From NCBI GenBank assembly GCA_964523675.1, contig CAZFZT010000005.1:1-64000 (forward strand): a stretch of 64,000 bases of DNA. Direction: 5' to 3'. Position numbers and translations under genes: made by a program. The notes beneath the pieces are model-generated. The model was not told the DNA's origin, searched no databases, and saw only the letters and a program-made list of their open reading frames with translations. The DNA comes from CAZFZT01 sp964523675. Its GTDB lineage: Bacteria; Planctomycetota; Phycisphaerae; Phycisphaerales; SM1A02. This document shows positions 1 to 7,352 of this stretch, piece by piece. The number at the start of each line of letters is the position of its first letter. The first letter of the stretch is position 1.

Positions 1-1
1 C

Positions 2-232
2 AGTTGGGCGGGGCTGACATACAACGTGATCCTGCTTCTCATCCTCTTCGGCTGGATGTTCTTCGTGCGCGATGTGTGGACGCTGATCGGCTATAAGCGC
101 TACCGCGCGAGAATGAGGCGGCGGCGCGGGTTGTGCGTCGAGTGCGGTTTCGACTTGCAAGGTCACAAAGACGGCAAGTGCCCCGAGTGCGGCATGTCGA
201 TCGCTGATTGCTCTCTAAATGCAGCGTCTTGA
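2..232 (+). CDS. Membrane-anchored zinc-ribbon protein, 3' end only
   Basis: The frame is open to the left edge, so only the last 76 residues are visible; GTG at 26 is an internal candidate start, not a convincing one. A hydrophobic segment (LLLILFGWMFFV) is followed by a very basic stretch and a four-cysteine ribbon, C-x2-C-x11-C-x2-C (CVECGFDL...KCPECG). This arrangement, a short ribbon next to a membrane segment, is common in planctomycete proteins of unknown role and recurs in this window at 17204 and 51500. The function is unknown. Confidence 0.6.
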   Translation, partial: SWAGLTYNVILLLILFGWMFFVRDVWTLIGYKRYRARMRRRRGLCVECGFDLQGHKDGKCPECGMSIADCSLNAAS

Positions 233-261
233 AACTGCGCAGTGCAAATGCAAGACATCGT

Positions 262-1215
262 TCAAGACTCGGCTGTTGCGCCGATTACGGCGAGAATATG
301 CTGAGTGGCCTGATCGGCGATGTCTTCGGATGAGACTCCCGCCGCGTCGATCCACGTGGCATTCGGATGCCTCCGAAAGCGCTTGAGCCACGTGCGCTGC
401 TGCTTGGCGTACTGCCGCGTCTTGATCTTGATCTGCTCGATGGCATCTTCAAGAGAGCAGCGGCCATCAAGGTGGTCGATGATCTGCTTGTAGCCCAGCG
501 CTTCGCGGGCTTGCCTGCCGAGCCGGTTTGATTCGTGGAGCGTTCTCACTTCTTCCACGAGGCCCTCTTCAATCATCTGCTTCACGCGCGCATTGATTCG
601 CGGATTGATCGCCTCAGCCGAATAATCCAAGCCAATGATGATGACATCTTCACGCGGCCTGCTTGCCTCCCACTGCGTCTGCAGATCGCTCAAGCGCTTG
701 CCCGTCTGTTCAAAGACTTCGATCGCGCGAATTGTGCGTTTGCGATCGTTGCGATGAATGCGCTGCGCTGCTGCCGGGTCAATCTCCTCAAGTCGCCTGC
801 GCAGTTCATCCTGATCGGCCGCATTCAGTCGCGATCGCAACTGCGCATCTGGCTCCGGCCCATCAAACATGCCGTGCAACAGTGCCTGGATATAGAGGTT
901 GGTGCCGCCGACGACGATCGGCCACTTTCCTCGCCCGCGGATGTACTCAATGGCGCGTTCGGCGAGGCCGAGCCAGGTATCGACGCTGAAGCCGTCTTCC
1001 GAGGGGTCGAGCAGATCGAGGAGGTGATGCGGGGCCTCGGCCTGCTCGGCTGGGGTCGGTTTGGCGGTGCCGATGTCCATGCCGCGATAGACCTGCATCG
1101 AATCGGCCGAGATGCACTCGCCGCCCCCCGGAAGGGACTTGGCCAAGTCCAGTGACAGCCGCGTCTTGCCGCCTGCGGTGGGGCCGAGGATGAGGATGAT
1201 GGGGAGCGGGGGCAC
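262..1215 (-). CDS. miaA: tRNA dimethylallyltransferase
   Basis: Transfers a dimethylallyl group from DMAPP to N6 of A37 in tRNAs that read codons starting with U. The 317-residue protein has the normal family length. It shows the P-loop GPTAGGKT at residues 11-18, the DSMQVYRGMDIGTAKP substrate motif at about 38-53, and the C-terminal QYAKQQRTWLKRF segment. The start is GTG at 1215, with TACCAT ending 7 nt upstream. It is divergent from rpoZ, and the short shared region holds a REP-like palindrome. A slightly long loop (LPGGGECIS) precedes the DSMQ motif. Confidence 0.95.
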   Translation of the reverse strand: MPPLPIILILGPTAGGKTRLSLDLAKSLPGGGECISADSMQVYRGMDIGTAKPTPAEQAEAPHHLLDLLDPSEDGFSVDTWLGLAERAIEYIRGRGKWPIVVGGTNLYIQALLHGMFDGPEPDAQLRSRLNAADQDELRRRLEEIDPAAAQRIHRNDRKRTIRAIEVFEQTGKRLSDLQTQWEASRPREDVIIIGLDYSAEAINPRINARVKQMIEEGLVEEVRTLHESNRLGRQAREALGYKQIIDHLDGRCSLEDAIEQIKIKTRQYAKQQRTWLKRFRRHPNATWIDAAGVSSEDIADQATQHILAVIGATAES

Positions 1216-1222
1216 GAGGTGG

Positions 1223-1228
1223 ATGGTA
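1223..1228 (-). promoter_or_regulatory. -10-like TACCAT of miaA, leaderless type
   Basis: TACCAT is followed by 7 nt (CCACCTC) and then the GTG start of miaA, so transcription would begin at or next to the start codon. Confidence 0.5.
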
Positions 1229-1248
1229 TGGGGCGTGGTTGCCGGCTG

Positions 1249-1283
1249 GACCCGGGGCGCCGCTTGGGCGCTTTGCCCCCGCC
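1249..1283 (-). repeat. REP-like palindrome, copy A
   Basis: On the minus strand this reads G(G)CGGGGGCAAAGCGC, a short spacer, then AAGCGGCGCCCCGGGTC. The same ends occur at 3656-3686 and 48720-48771. The GGGGC/GCCCC arms can pair. It lies in the divergent miaA-rpoZ space and lacks the central hairpin found in the acnA copy. Confidence 0.65.
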
Positions 1284-1323
1284 TGTGTACTCTGGTTGTC
1301 TCGACTTTGGTGGTGGGGGCGCT

Positions 1324-1329
1324 TACAAT
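1324..1329 (+). promoter_or_regulatory. -10-like TACAAT of rpoZ
   Basis: TACAAT ends 9 nt before ATG 1339. A weak -35-like TCGACT lies 17 bp further upstream at 1301-1306. No Shine-Dalgarno sequence is present. Confidence 0.55.
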
Positions 1330-1338
1330 GGCCGGCCC

Positions 1339-1566
1339 ATGATTGAAGCACTCAAGAGCGAAGAGATCGTTAAGAAACTCGGCGGCCGGTTCAAGCTCAC
1401 TGCCCTGATTCAGCGGCGTTTGAAGGAACTCGTCGTGGACGGCGCCCGGCCGCTGGTCGATCGCAAGGGCCGAACTGATCTGGAGCTGGTGATCGAGGAG
1501 ATCATTCAGGAGAAGATCGCGCCGGACTTCTCCGAGACCGGTTATCAGCCGCCCAAGGTGCGGTGA
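1339..1566 (+). CDS. rpoZ: DNA-directed RNA polymerase subunit omega
   Basis: Small subunit that helps assemble RNA polymerase. The protein has 75 residues and starts MIEALKSEEIVKKLGG. It carries the omega-type stretch for folding around beta' (KLTALIQRRLKELVVDGARP), followed by the acidic helix LELVIEEIIQEKI. An earlier in-frame GTG at 1219 would add a meaningless extension through the REP-like repeat. ATG 1339 fits both family length and the TACAAT box. The stop codon at 1564-1566 is directly followed by the GTG of the flavoprotein gene, an rpoZ-coaBC-like order seen in many bacteria. Confidence 0.85.
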   Translation: MIEALKSEEIVKKLGGRFKLTALIQRRLKELVVDGARPLVDRKGRTDLELVIEEIIQEKIAPDFSETGYQPPKVR

Positions 1567-2151
1567 GTGGCGGGCGATTCAGACCATTCGAGCGGGCAGT
1601 TGACGGGGCGGCGCATCATCATCGGAGTCACCGGCGGCATTGCGTGCTATAAGGTGTGCCATGTCGTCAGCGCGCTGGCGCAGCAAGGGGTGGAGGTGAC
1701 CGTCGCCATGACCGAGTCGGCGGCCCGATTTGTAACGCCGCTCACGTTCCAGGCGCTTTCAGGCCGGCCGGTGTATGACAATCAGTGGACGCACATCGAG
1801 TCGCACGATCCGCAGCACATTCGGCTGGCGCGCAGCGCTGATTTGATGCTGATTGCGCCATGCACGATGGACATGCTGGCGAAACTCGCGCACGGCCGAA
1901 CTGATGATGTCGTTTCGTTGATTGCTTCAGCGGTTGACCTGCGTCAGCAGCCGATCCTGCTCGCGCCGTCGATGAACGAGGTAATGCTCAATCAGCCATC
2001 CACCAAGCGGAACGTTGCGCAATTGAGCGAGGACGGATTCCAGATTATCACTCCGGGAACGGGGTGGCAGGCCTGCCGCACGGTGGGGGAAGGGCGAATG
2101 GCGGAGCCGGATGAGATCCTGCAGCGGTGCGCCGAATCGCTCAAGCAATAA
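1567..2151 (+). CDS. coaC: Phosphopantothenoylcysteine decarboxylase (stand-alone flavoprotein)
   Basis: FMN protein of the HFCD family that decarboxylates 4'-phosphopantothenoylcysteine in coenzyme A synthesis. Visible motifs are the N-terminal GVTGGIACYK (about residues 19-28), the LMLIAPCTMDMLAKLAHG segment with the PxxMNxxM-like APSMNEVML, and the FMN-contacting TESAARFV region. At 194 residues only the decarboxylase half is present; the CoaB ligase domain of fused CoaBC proteins is absent here and must be encoded elsewhere if present. The GTG start directly abuts the rpoZ stop, so translation is probably coupled. Confidence 0.85.
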   Translation: MAGDSDHSSGQLTGRRIIIGVTGGIACYKVCHVVSALAQQGVEVTVAMTESAARFVTPLTFQALSGRPVYDNQWTHIESHDPQHIRLARSADLMLIAPCTMDMLAKLAHGRTDDVVSLIASAVDLRQQPILLAPSMNEVMLNQPSTKRNVAQLSEDGFQIITPGTGWQACRTVGEGRMAEPDEILQRCAESLKQ

Positions 2152-2661
2152 TCCGCCTTCCGTTCGTGCGCCCAAAAAAACAAGCCCCCCCAACATGACG
2201 CACGAGGGGACTTGGAAGTAGGCGGGTTTGCGGACCATCGCACAGCCGTTTGCGGCGAGGTCCGATCATTGTGGCGTACGGCAACTGGCCGGCACGCACA
2301 GCCCCAACCATGGAATCGATGCATCGGCGTCGCATTCGCGAACCCTCCCAGAGCCCGCAGATGCCTGATGTGTACTGCAAGCCGCAGCCGACGACGTTCA
2401 AATCATACCGTACGAAAGATGGTCTTGCAATGCAAATCTCAACTTCTTATTGGCGCCTTGATGGCATTTGAGCGAGAGAGAAGATGGGTAAACAGCGCAG
2501 AGGCGTACGTGTACCCGGCACAGTTCACCGACGCCCGTCAGATGGCACAGTTCGGGCAGGGGGCCGCGGAAGTTGCACTCGGTTCATGATGCCGTCGAAG
2601 TTCCCATGCCATCAGCCGATATGCCTTGTGCTACTTCGGAGGCGAAGGAGGCAAGCAGACG
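2152..2661 (+). other. 510-bp intergenic region, no gene recognised
   Basis: No frame here gives a protein that I recognise. Two structured patches are visible: a 7-bp inverted repeat (TCGTGCG 2164-2170 / CGCACGA 2199-2205) and a better stem-loop at 2231-2264. The size and structure leave room for a small RNA or a long leader for the gene at 2662, but nothing matches SRP RNA, tmRNA, RNase P or a tRNA. Confidence 0.4.
2231..2264 (+). other. Stem-loop of unknown role
   Basis: CGGACC (2231-2236) pairs with GGTCCG (2259-2264), enclosing an inner GCCG-TTTG-CGGC hairpin at 2245-2256. There is no T-tract, so it is not a standard intrinsic terminator. Confidence 0.3.
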
Positions 2662-3180
2662 ATGGAACTTCGAATCGGCCGCATCCTGATCGATCAAGGC
2701 GTGCTTACAGAGGAGCAGGTCGAGATCATTCTCAAGCGCCAGCAGGAGCAGAACAAGCCGTTCGGCTGGTTATGCGAACAACTCTTCAACATCCCTTCCG
2801 AGGCGGTTGAATTGGCCTGGGCGGCCCAGTACGCAAGACTCACTCGAACGATCGATCCATCGATCGAAGTGTTTGATGAGGGTGCTCGTTCGCTCATCAC
2901 GCGGCGGCAGGCGTGGCAGTTTTGTATCCTGCCCATTCGATTCGACGGCGCGGAATTGATGATGGCGACGACGCAAGCGCATCTGCGGCGAGCGCTGCGG
3001 TTCGCATCTAGCGTGATTCCTGTGCCGCTCTACTTTGTCATGGCCGCGCCCAATGCGTTGGGCGAAGCGCTCTGCGCGCGATATCCGCTGCCGGGCATGA
3101 CGCCGGAGTGCGTTGGCGACCAATCCCTTGAATCGTTGCTGACAATGCCTCAGGGACATTGGCTCTCCAAAGCGGGGTGA
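2662..3180 (+). CDS. MshEN/GspE N-terminal-like domain protein
   Basis: The 172-residue protein begins MELRIGRILIDQGVLTEEQV and continues with two helices, an arrangement typical of the N-terminal domain of GspE/PilB ATPases and related nucleotide-binding MshEN modules (G-x-LL-x-x-G-x-(I/L)-x-x-x-Q-(L/V)). No ATPase domain follows, so it is a free-standing module and not a secretion ATPase. A second half (RRQAWQFCILPIRFDG) resembles the second MshEN repeat. ATG 2662 is chosen because GGAGG lies 11 nt upstream (2646-2650). A signalling or nucleotide-binding role is inference. Confidence 0.55.
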   Translation: MELRIGRILIDQGVLTEEQVEIILKRQQEQNKPFGWLCEQLFNIPSEAVELAWAAQYARLTRTIDPSIEVFDEGARSLITRRQAWQFCILPIRFDGAELMMATTQAHLRRALRFASSVIPVPLYFVMAAPNALGEALCARYPLPGMTPECVGDQSLESLLTMPQGHWLSKAG

Positions 3181-3181
3181 A

Positions 3182-3187
3182 TATCAT
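3182..3187 (+). promoter_or_regulatory. -10-like TATCAT of the YkgJ-type gene
   Basis: TATCAT ends 9 nt before ATG 3197, immediately after the stop codon of the preceding gene. This suggests separate transcription. Confidence 0.45.
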
Positions 3188-3196
3188 CTCGCCTCG

Positions 3197-3643
3197 ATGG
3201 CGCAAATGAGCAATGAGTGGTATTCCGATGGGCTGCGGTTCGCCTGTACGCAGTGCGGCAATTGCTGCACCGGTCCTCCAGGCGCGGTGTGGTTCACCCC
3301 CGAAGAAGGTCGCGTGATGGCCCGCAAATTGGGGCTTGAGGAAGGCGAGTTCTATCGCCGCTTTGCTCGGAAACTCGATGGCCGGTGGTCGCTCACTGAG
3401 AAGATGAGCGCGTTCGGTCATGACTGCATTTTTCTCGATCGTGAAAGCGTTCCCGGTCGGGCGACGTGTTCGCTCTATGAAGCGAGGCCGACGCAGTGCC
3501 GCACCTGGCCCTTCTGGCCCGAAAACCTTTCATCCAAGCGCGCGTGGGTCACGGCCAAGAAGCGCACGCCATGTCCCGGCATGGACACCGGCAAGCTCGT
3601 TCCGATCGAACAGATTCGCATCCAGCGCGACACAACGTCCTGA
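3197..3643 (+). CDS. YkgJ-family cysteine-cluster protein
   Basis: 148 residues with the family signature FACTQCGNCCTGPPG at about residues 15-29, followed by further conserved cysteines (HDCIFLD, ATCSLYEARPTQCRTWPFWP). These define the YkgJ/UPF0153 zinc- or iron-sulphur-cluster proteins of unknown biochemical function. Length and cysteine pattern are normal. It converges with pyrB, and a REP-like palindrome sits in the gap. Confidence 0.8.
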   Translation: MAQMSNEWYSDGLRFACTQCGNCCTGPPGAVWFTPEEGRVMARKLGLEEGEFYRRFARKLDGRWSLTEKMSAFGHDCIFLDRESVPGRATCSLYEARPTQCRTWPFWPENLSSKRAWVTAKKRTPCPGMDTGKLVPIEQIRIQRDTTS

Positions 3644-3655
3644 GCTGCCCGGCAA

Positions 3656-3686
3656 GCCGGGGCAAAGCGCAGCGTCGCCCCGGGTC
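3656..3686 (+). repeat. REP-like palindrome, copy B
   Basis: Reads GCCGGGGCAAAGCGC then AGCGTCGCCCCGGGTC, the shortest of the three copies. It lies between convergent genes, where it could also act as a bidirectional transcript end. Confidence 0.65.
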
Positions 3687-3732
3687 TGACGCCCGACGTG
3701 CCGCAGCCGGCGCGCTCTCCTGCGCTTCGCAG

Positions 3733-4845
3733 CTAAACGGGGAGCGGTCGATCGCAATACAGGCAGTGCGTGTCGTCATCGCTCCGCTGCGCGATGGAGT
3801 GCTCCGTGTTAGTCACGCACTTCGGACTTACGCAGCGAGGCAGGTCTGTCGTCCTCTTCCATGGCGGATGTTCGATTCGCAACGGTGAACCCACCGCGCC
3901 CAGCGGCAGGGGCTGCGCGAGTGAGAGCACACGATCCAGAATCGCCATGCGCATCACCACGCCATTGGCGACCTGCTCGAAATACCACGCCCGCTCATCG
4001 TCATCCACGTCGTACGCGATCTCATCGACGCGCGGCAGGGGGTGAAGAATGAGCAGGTTTGACTTTGCATTGCCAAGCCGCAAGCGGCTCAGGGGCGGCA
4101 TCGTGCCGAGCTTTGCCTTGAATGCCTCATCCATGCGCTCCGTCTGCACGCGCGTCACGTAAAGCACATCCAGGTCCGCGATCACTTCATCCAGTTCGCT
4201 CACGATTCGTACGTTCGTTTGCTGTACAAGCGGCTCGCGCAGGTGCGGCGGCACTTGCAGTTGTTCGGGCGCGATGAAGACGAGCTTCGCGCCGAAATGC
4301 GCAGCCGCCTTCGCCAAGGAATGCACAGTCCGGCCGTAGAGCAGATCGCCTGTCATGCCGATGGTGCGGCCGGCGATTGAGGGGAAGCGCTGGTGAATCG
4401 TGTAGAGGTCGAAGAGCGTCTGCGTGGGATGCTCATGCCCGCCGTCGCCCGCGTTGATGATGGGCACGGCCGCGACCTGCGAGGCAAGCATCGCCGCACC
4501 CTCGGCGGGATGTCGAATCACAATCGCATCCGCGTACCGTTGCACCGTGCGGATGGTGTCGATGAGCGATTCGCCCTTGGAGACGCTGGCGATCTTCGGA
4601 TCAGCGAAGCCGATCACGTCGGCGCCAAGTCGCAAGGATGCCGATTCGAACGACAACCGCGTCCGCGTGCTCGGCTCGTAAAAGAGCATCGCCACGATGC
4701 GGCCGCTGTGGCTTCCGAGGACGTTGGCACGGCCGTCTCGCCCGTCGGCTTGGCGGATTTCGTCTGCTGCGGCGAACAGATCGAGAATCGCGCGATCATC
4801 AAGGTCGGTAATTCGCGTGAGGTGTGGGAGGTCGGCGTGCGGCAA
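3733..4845 (-). CDS. pyrB: Aspartate carbamoyltransferase with C-terminal PyrI-type zinc module
   Basis: Condenses carbamoyl phosphate with aspartate in pyrimidine synthesis. The carbamoyl-phosphate motif FYEPSTRTRLSFE, the HPTQTLFDLYT loop and HPLPRVDEI are all present. After the catalytic domain the protein continues into C-x4-C-x17-C-x2-C (CVSPKC...CLYC), matching the zinc domain of the PyrI regulatory chain, without PyrI's nucleotide-binding domain. Start: TTG 4845 gives 370 residues, leaves 4 nt after the YdeI-like stop, and has TATCCT ending 9 nt upstream. ATG 4926 (397 residues) would overlap that gene and add a low-complexity N-terminus. Confidence 0.9.
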   Translation of the reverse strand: MPHADLPHLTRITDLDDRAILDLFAAADEIRQADGRDGRANVLGSHSGRIVAMLFYEPSTRTRLSFESASLRLGADVIGFADPKIASVSKGESLIDTIRTVQRYADAIVIRHPAEGAAMLASQVAAVPIINAGDGGHEHPTQTLFDLYTIHQRFPSIAGRTIGMTGDLLYGRTVHSLAKAAAHFGAKLVFIAPEQLQVPPHLREPLVQQTNVRIVSELDEVIADLDVLYVTRVQTERMDEAFKAKLGTMPPLSRLRLGNAKSNLLILHPLPRVDEIAYDVDDDERAWYFEQVANGVVMRMAILDRVLSLAQPLPLGAVGSPLRIEHPPWKRTTDLPRCVSPKCVTNTEHSIAQRSDDDTHCLYCDRPLPV

Positions 4846-4849
4846 AGTA

Positions 4850-5473
4850 TTAAGAGGATACCGAGCCGCTGCTTCGTTTGCTCGTGCGCTCGACGAGGGC
4901 GGTGGGGCAGCTGAGATTCGCGCCATACATCCCCGATCGATCGAAGCAGCAAGGGCGCCGCTTTCCTTTGGCGAGCATGTCGCAGGCATTGTTGATTCGC
5001 CGCACGCGAGTCTCGGCCTGCTTGGCGGAGACGATCCAATGAATCCAATCTCGCCGCGCGATGGGCGTGATGTCCGCCCACACTTCTCTCGCCTTATCGG
5101 GCGCAGCCGCTAGCGCCTTTCGCAGATCAGCGGGCACTCGCGGTTCGGGTTCTTCGTCTGGAGTCAGCGGCACGATCTCCAGCGTGACGCGTTCTCCGGC
5201 CTGGGCGCCGGCCGCCTCGAACATCTTTCGATCCACTTTCAGCCAATGGCCACCTTTGCCGTCCGGCTGGAGGGTCGCTTGGATCGCCGCGCCGTTGATC
5301 GTGCCTTCAACCGATACCAGGCCGCGCGAGGGAAGCTTCGCACTGGCTTGCTTTGGTAAGGTCAGAAAGAGCCATGATCCCGAAACGACCTTCCCCTTTG
5401 CGGTGGGCGCCGGGCGAAAGAGGGTCGCCGCGAATCGGATCGGGAGGACCTTGTTCGATGTCGCTTTCTTCAT
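4850..5473 (-). CDS. YdeI/OmpD-associated family protein (DUF1905 plus YdeI C-terminal domain)
   Basis: 207 residues from ATG 5473 (MKKATSNKVLPIRFAATLF). The first half is a small beta-barrel DUF1905-like domain (GTINGAAIQATLQPDGKGGH). The second carries the YdeI-type helical tail (ITPIARRDWIHWI, KQAETRVRRI). No enzymatic role is established for the family. The open frame continues upstream to 7099 opposite the tRNAs and truB, but that extension is clearly shadow. It is immediately upstream of pyrB on the same strand. Confidence 0.8.
   Translation of the reverse strand: MKKATSNKVLPIRFAATLFRPAPTAKGKVVSGSWLFLTLPKQASAKLPSRGLVSVEGTINGAAIQATLQPDGKGGHWLKVDRKMFEAAGAQAGERVTLEIVPLTPDEEPEPRVPADLRKALAAAPDKAREVWADITPIARRDWIHWIVSAKQAETRVRRINNACDMLAKGKRRPCCFDRSGMYGANLSCPTALVERTSKRSSGSVSS
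4855..4860 (-). promoter_or_regulatory. -10-like TATCCT supporting the TTG start of pyrB
   Basis: TATCCT is followed by 9 nt and TTG 4845. The box overlaps the last codons of the preceding YdeI-like gene, so pyrB may have its own leaderless transcript. Confidence 0.35.
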
Positions 5474-5546
5474 GGGAACGGTCGTCTTGGGGAAGGCGGT
5501 CTGCAGAAAAACGGCAAGGGCCGCCGTGTCAGGCGACCCTTGCGTC

Positions 5547-5625
<79 letters not shown>

Positions 5626-5647
5626 AACTGGCGTACAAAATCGAGAG

Positions 5648-5736
5648 CGGACAGGGTGGGATTCGAACCCACGGTGCAGGAAACCCCGCACACGGCATTT
5701 CCAGTGCCGCTCCTTCAGCCGCTCGGACACCTGTCC
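5648..5736 (-). tRNA. tRNA-Ser (anticodon GGA)
   Basis: Acceptor GGACAGG/CCTGTCC with discriminator G, anticodon loop CTGGAAA, a long variable arm (TGCGGGGTTTCCTGCAC) and T-loop GGTTCGAATCC. The class II shape confirms serine. CCA is not encoded. It is divergent from truB. Confidence 0.95.
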
Positions 5737-5746
5737 CTGAATCGAA

Positions 5747-5752
5747 TAGTGT
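5747..5752 (+). promoter_or_regulatory. -10-like TAGTGT of truB
   Basis: TAGTGT ends 6 nt before GTG 5759, in the 22-bp gap between tRNA-Ser and truB. Confidence 0.4.
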
Positions 5753-5758
5753 ATCGGC

Positions 5759-6538
5759 GTGAGCGATCCGAACAAGTCGCCTGGAAAGGAATCTCCCGCA
5801 ACTCCGGCTCGCGCAGTCCCGCCGGCGGCTCCGGAAGGCATCCTCGTCCTCGATAAGCCGCCGGGCATCACTTCCATGCGGGCGGTCGAGATCGTGCGCC
5901 GGCGTGCAGGCGGCGTCAAGACCGGCCATGCAGGAACGCTCGATCCGCTCGCCACCGGCGTCCTTGTCCTCGCGCTTGGTCCGGCCACCAAACTCATCGA
6001 TCGACTCATGGCCACCACCAAGCGCTATCGCACCATCATCGATCTCTCCGCCTTCACCAGCACCGATGATGCCGAAGGCGAGCGCACGCTGATCGAAGTC
6101 AGCGATCCGCCAAGTGAGGACGCGATTCGCATGATTTTGCGTGAGCGGTTCACCGGAACATTTGAGCAGACGCCGCCGGCCTTCAGCGCGGTCAAAGTCA
6201 GCGGGCAACGCTCCTACAAACTTGCGCGCAAGGGCAAGCCGGCCGAGATCGCATCCCGGCCGGTCACCGTGCATGAGATGGCATTGACCGCGTATAGGTG
6301 GCCGCTCGCTGAACTTGAAATGCACTGCGACAAGGGCTTCTACGTCCGCGCTCTGGCGCGCGATCTGGGCGTCGCGCTCGGCACCGGCGGGTACTGCGCG
6401 ATGATCCGCCGAACCGCCGTCGGCCCGTTCACGCTCGACATTGCGGTGGCGCTCGACGAAGTGCCCCAGCCGCTGACTCACGACCAGTTGCTCGCACCGG
6501 CGGAAGCGATGCGATTGGTGGAGGAATCGAAGCGGTGA
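5759..6538 (+). CDS. truB: tRNA pseudouridine(55) synthase
   Basis: Makes pseudouridine 55 in the T-loop of tRNAs. The 259-residue protein has the catalytic motif HAGTLDPLATGVLVL (catalytic Asp in GTLDP), the LDKPPGITSM opening and the later GFYVRALARDLG motif. An N-terminal 25-residue Pro/Ala/Ser-rich leader precedes the fold. The start is GTG 5759. The C-terminal PUA-like region is short or absent, which is common in this family. Confidence 0.93.
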   Translation: MSDPNKSPGKESPATPARAVPPAAPEGILVLDKPPGITSMRAVEIVRRRAGGVKTGHAGTLDPLATGVLVLALGPATKLIDRLMATTKRYRTIIDLSAFTSTDDAEGERTLIEVSDPPSEDAIRMILRERFTGTFEQTPPAFSAVKVSGQRSYKLARKGKPAEIASRPVTVHEMALTAYRWPLAELEMHCDKGFYVRALARDLGVALGTGGYCAMIRRTAVGPFTLDIAVALDEVPQPLTHDQLLAPAEAMRLVEESKR

Positions 6539-6602
6539 GCCGGCGAGCGAGCTTCCGCCGCATCTTGATGACGACAACGCCATGACCGGCTGCGTCTCTC
6601 TT

Positions 6603-7067
6603 TCAGGATTTTTTGAATCTCTCCGCTTCAGCGACAGCGAGGCGGTCACAGCGCTCGTTCTCCGGATGTTCGTTGTGGCCCTTGATCCAGTGGCAGCGGA
6701 TGTCGTGCTTCTGGCGCAGCTCGTCGAGCTGTTCCCACAACTCGCGGTTCTTGACCGGCTCGCGCTTGGCATTGCGCCAGTTGCGCGCCTTCCAGCCGTC
6801 GAGCCATTCCTTGAGGCCGTTGACGACGTATTGGCTGTCGGAGTAGAGATCGACGACGCACGGCCGATCGAGCGCTTCGAGTCCACGGATGACCGACATG
6901 AGTTCCATGCGGTTGTTTGTCGTGGATGACTCTCCGCCGGACGCTTCGCGCTCCTTGCCGGATTTCGTATGTTTGAGTATGTACGCCCAACCGCCCGGCC
7001 CGGGGTTCCCCGAACACGCGCCGTCGGTGTACAACTCGACCCTCGATTCGAGTTGCTCAGCAGACAT
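6603..7067 (-). CDS. rnhA: Ribonuclease HI
   Basis: Cleaves the RNA strand of RNA-DNA hybrids. The catalytic set is visible: D in YTDGACSGNPGPGG, E in NNRMELMSVI, D in LYSDSQYVVNG, and the C-terminal D in NERCDRLAV, with the handle-region WIKGHNEHP loop. From ATG 7067 the protein has 154 residues, typical for bacterial RNase HI. GTG 7076 would add three residues, but TAACAT ends exactly 9 nt before ATG 7067, which favours the shorter form. Confidence 0.95.
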   Translation of the reverse strand: MSAEQLESRVELYTDGACSGNPGPGGWAYILKHTKSGKEREASGGESSTTNNRMELMSVIRGLEALDRPCVVDLYSDSQYVVNGLKEWLDGWKARNWRNAKREPVKNRELWEQLDELRQKHDIRCHWIKGHNEHPENERCDRLAVAEAERFKKS

Positions 7068-7076
7068 GGCGGACAC

Positions 7077-7082
7077 ATGTTA
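7077..7082 (-). promoter_or_regulatory. -10-like TAACAT of rnhA
   Basis: TAACAT is followed by GTGTCCGCC (9 nt) and ATG 7067. Confidence 0.4.
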
Positions 7083-7312
7083 GCAGAAGCAAAACCCACG
7101 TGGGAGGCAGAGTCATGACGCCCAGATCAATTGGCGAGACGGCCTTGTCAAGGCGGCCCGGCTTTGGGCTCGCACGGCTCCAGGCCACCGGCTCCCGCGA
7201 ATTCGCCGGTTTCGGCCTGATTGAGCGTCCAGCGTTCCGAGCGTGGTGCAACTGCGCTGGTGAGTTCTGCGGAAGTGAAGCAGATCAGCGGGCCTCCGCT
7301 CCAGTTTCCGGG

Positions 7313-7342
7313 TTGACGTGCTGCGGTGTCCGCTGCGACAAT
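7313..7342 (+). promoter_or_regulatory. Candidate sigma70-type promoter (TTGACG, 18 bp, GACAAT)
   Basis: TTGACG at 7313-7318 and GACAAT at 7337-7342 are separated by 18 bp. GACAAT ends 10 nt before ATG 7353, so the transcript would have almost no leader. This is one of the few places in the window with a good -35 match. Confidence 0.5.
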
Positions 7343-7352
7343 ACCCCTTCTC

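Noticed and set aside
1133..1152. GCCCCCCGGAA match in miaA to the loop of the third acnA inverted repeat
   Set aside because: Only a 14-bp similarity without the flanking inverted arms; likely chance in GC-rich DNA.
535..1155. Plus-strand frame of 206 codons opposite miaA
   Set aside because: Antisense shadow of a well-conserved miaA gene.
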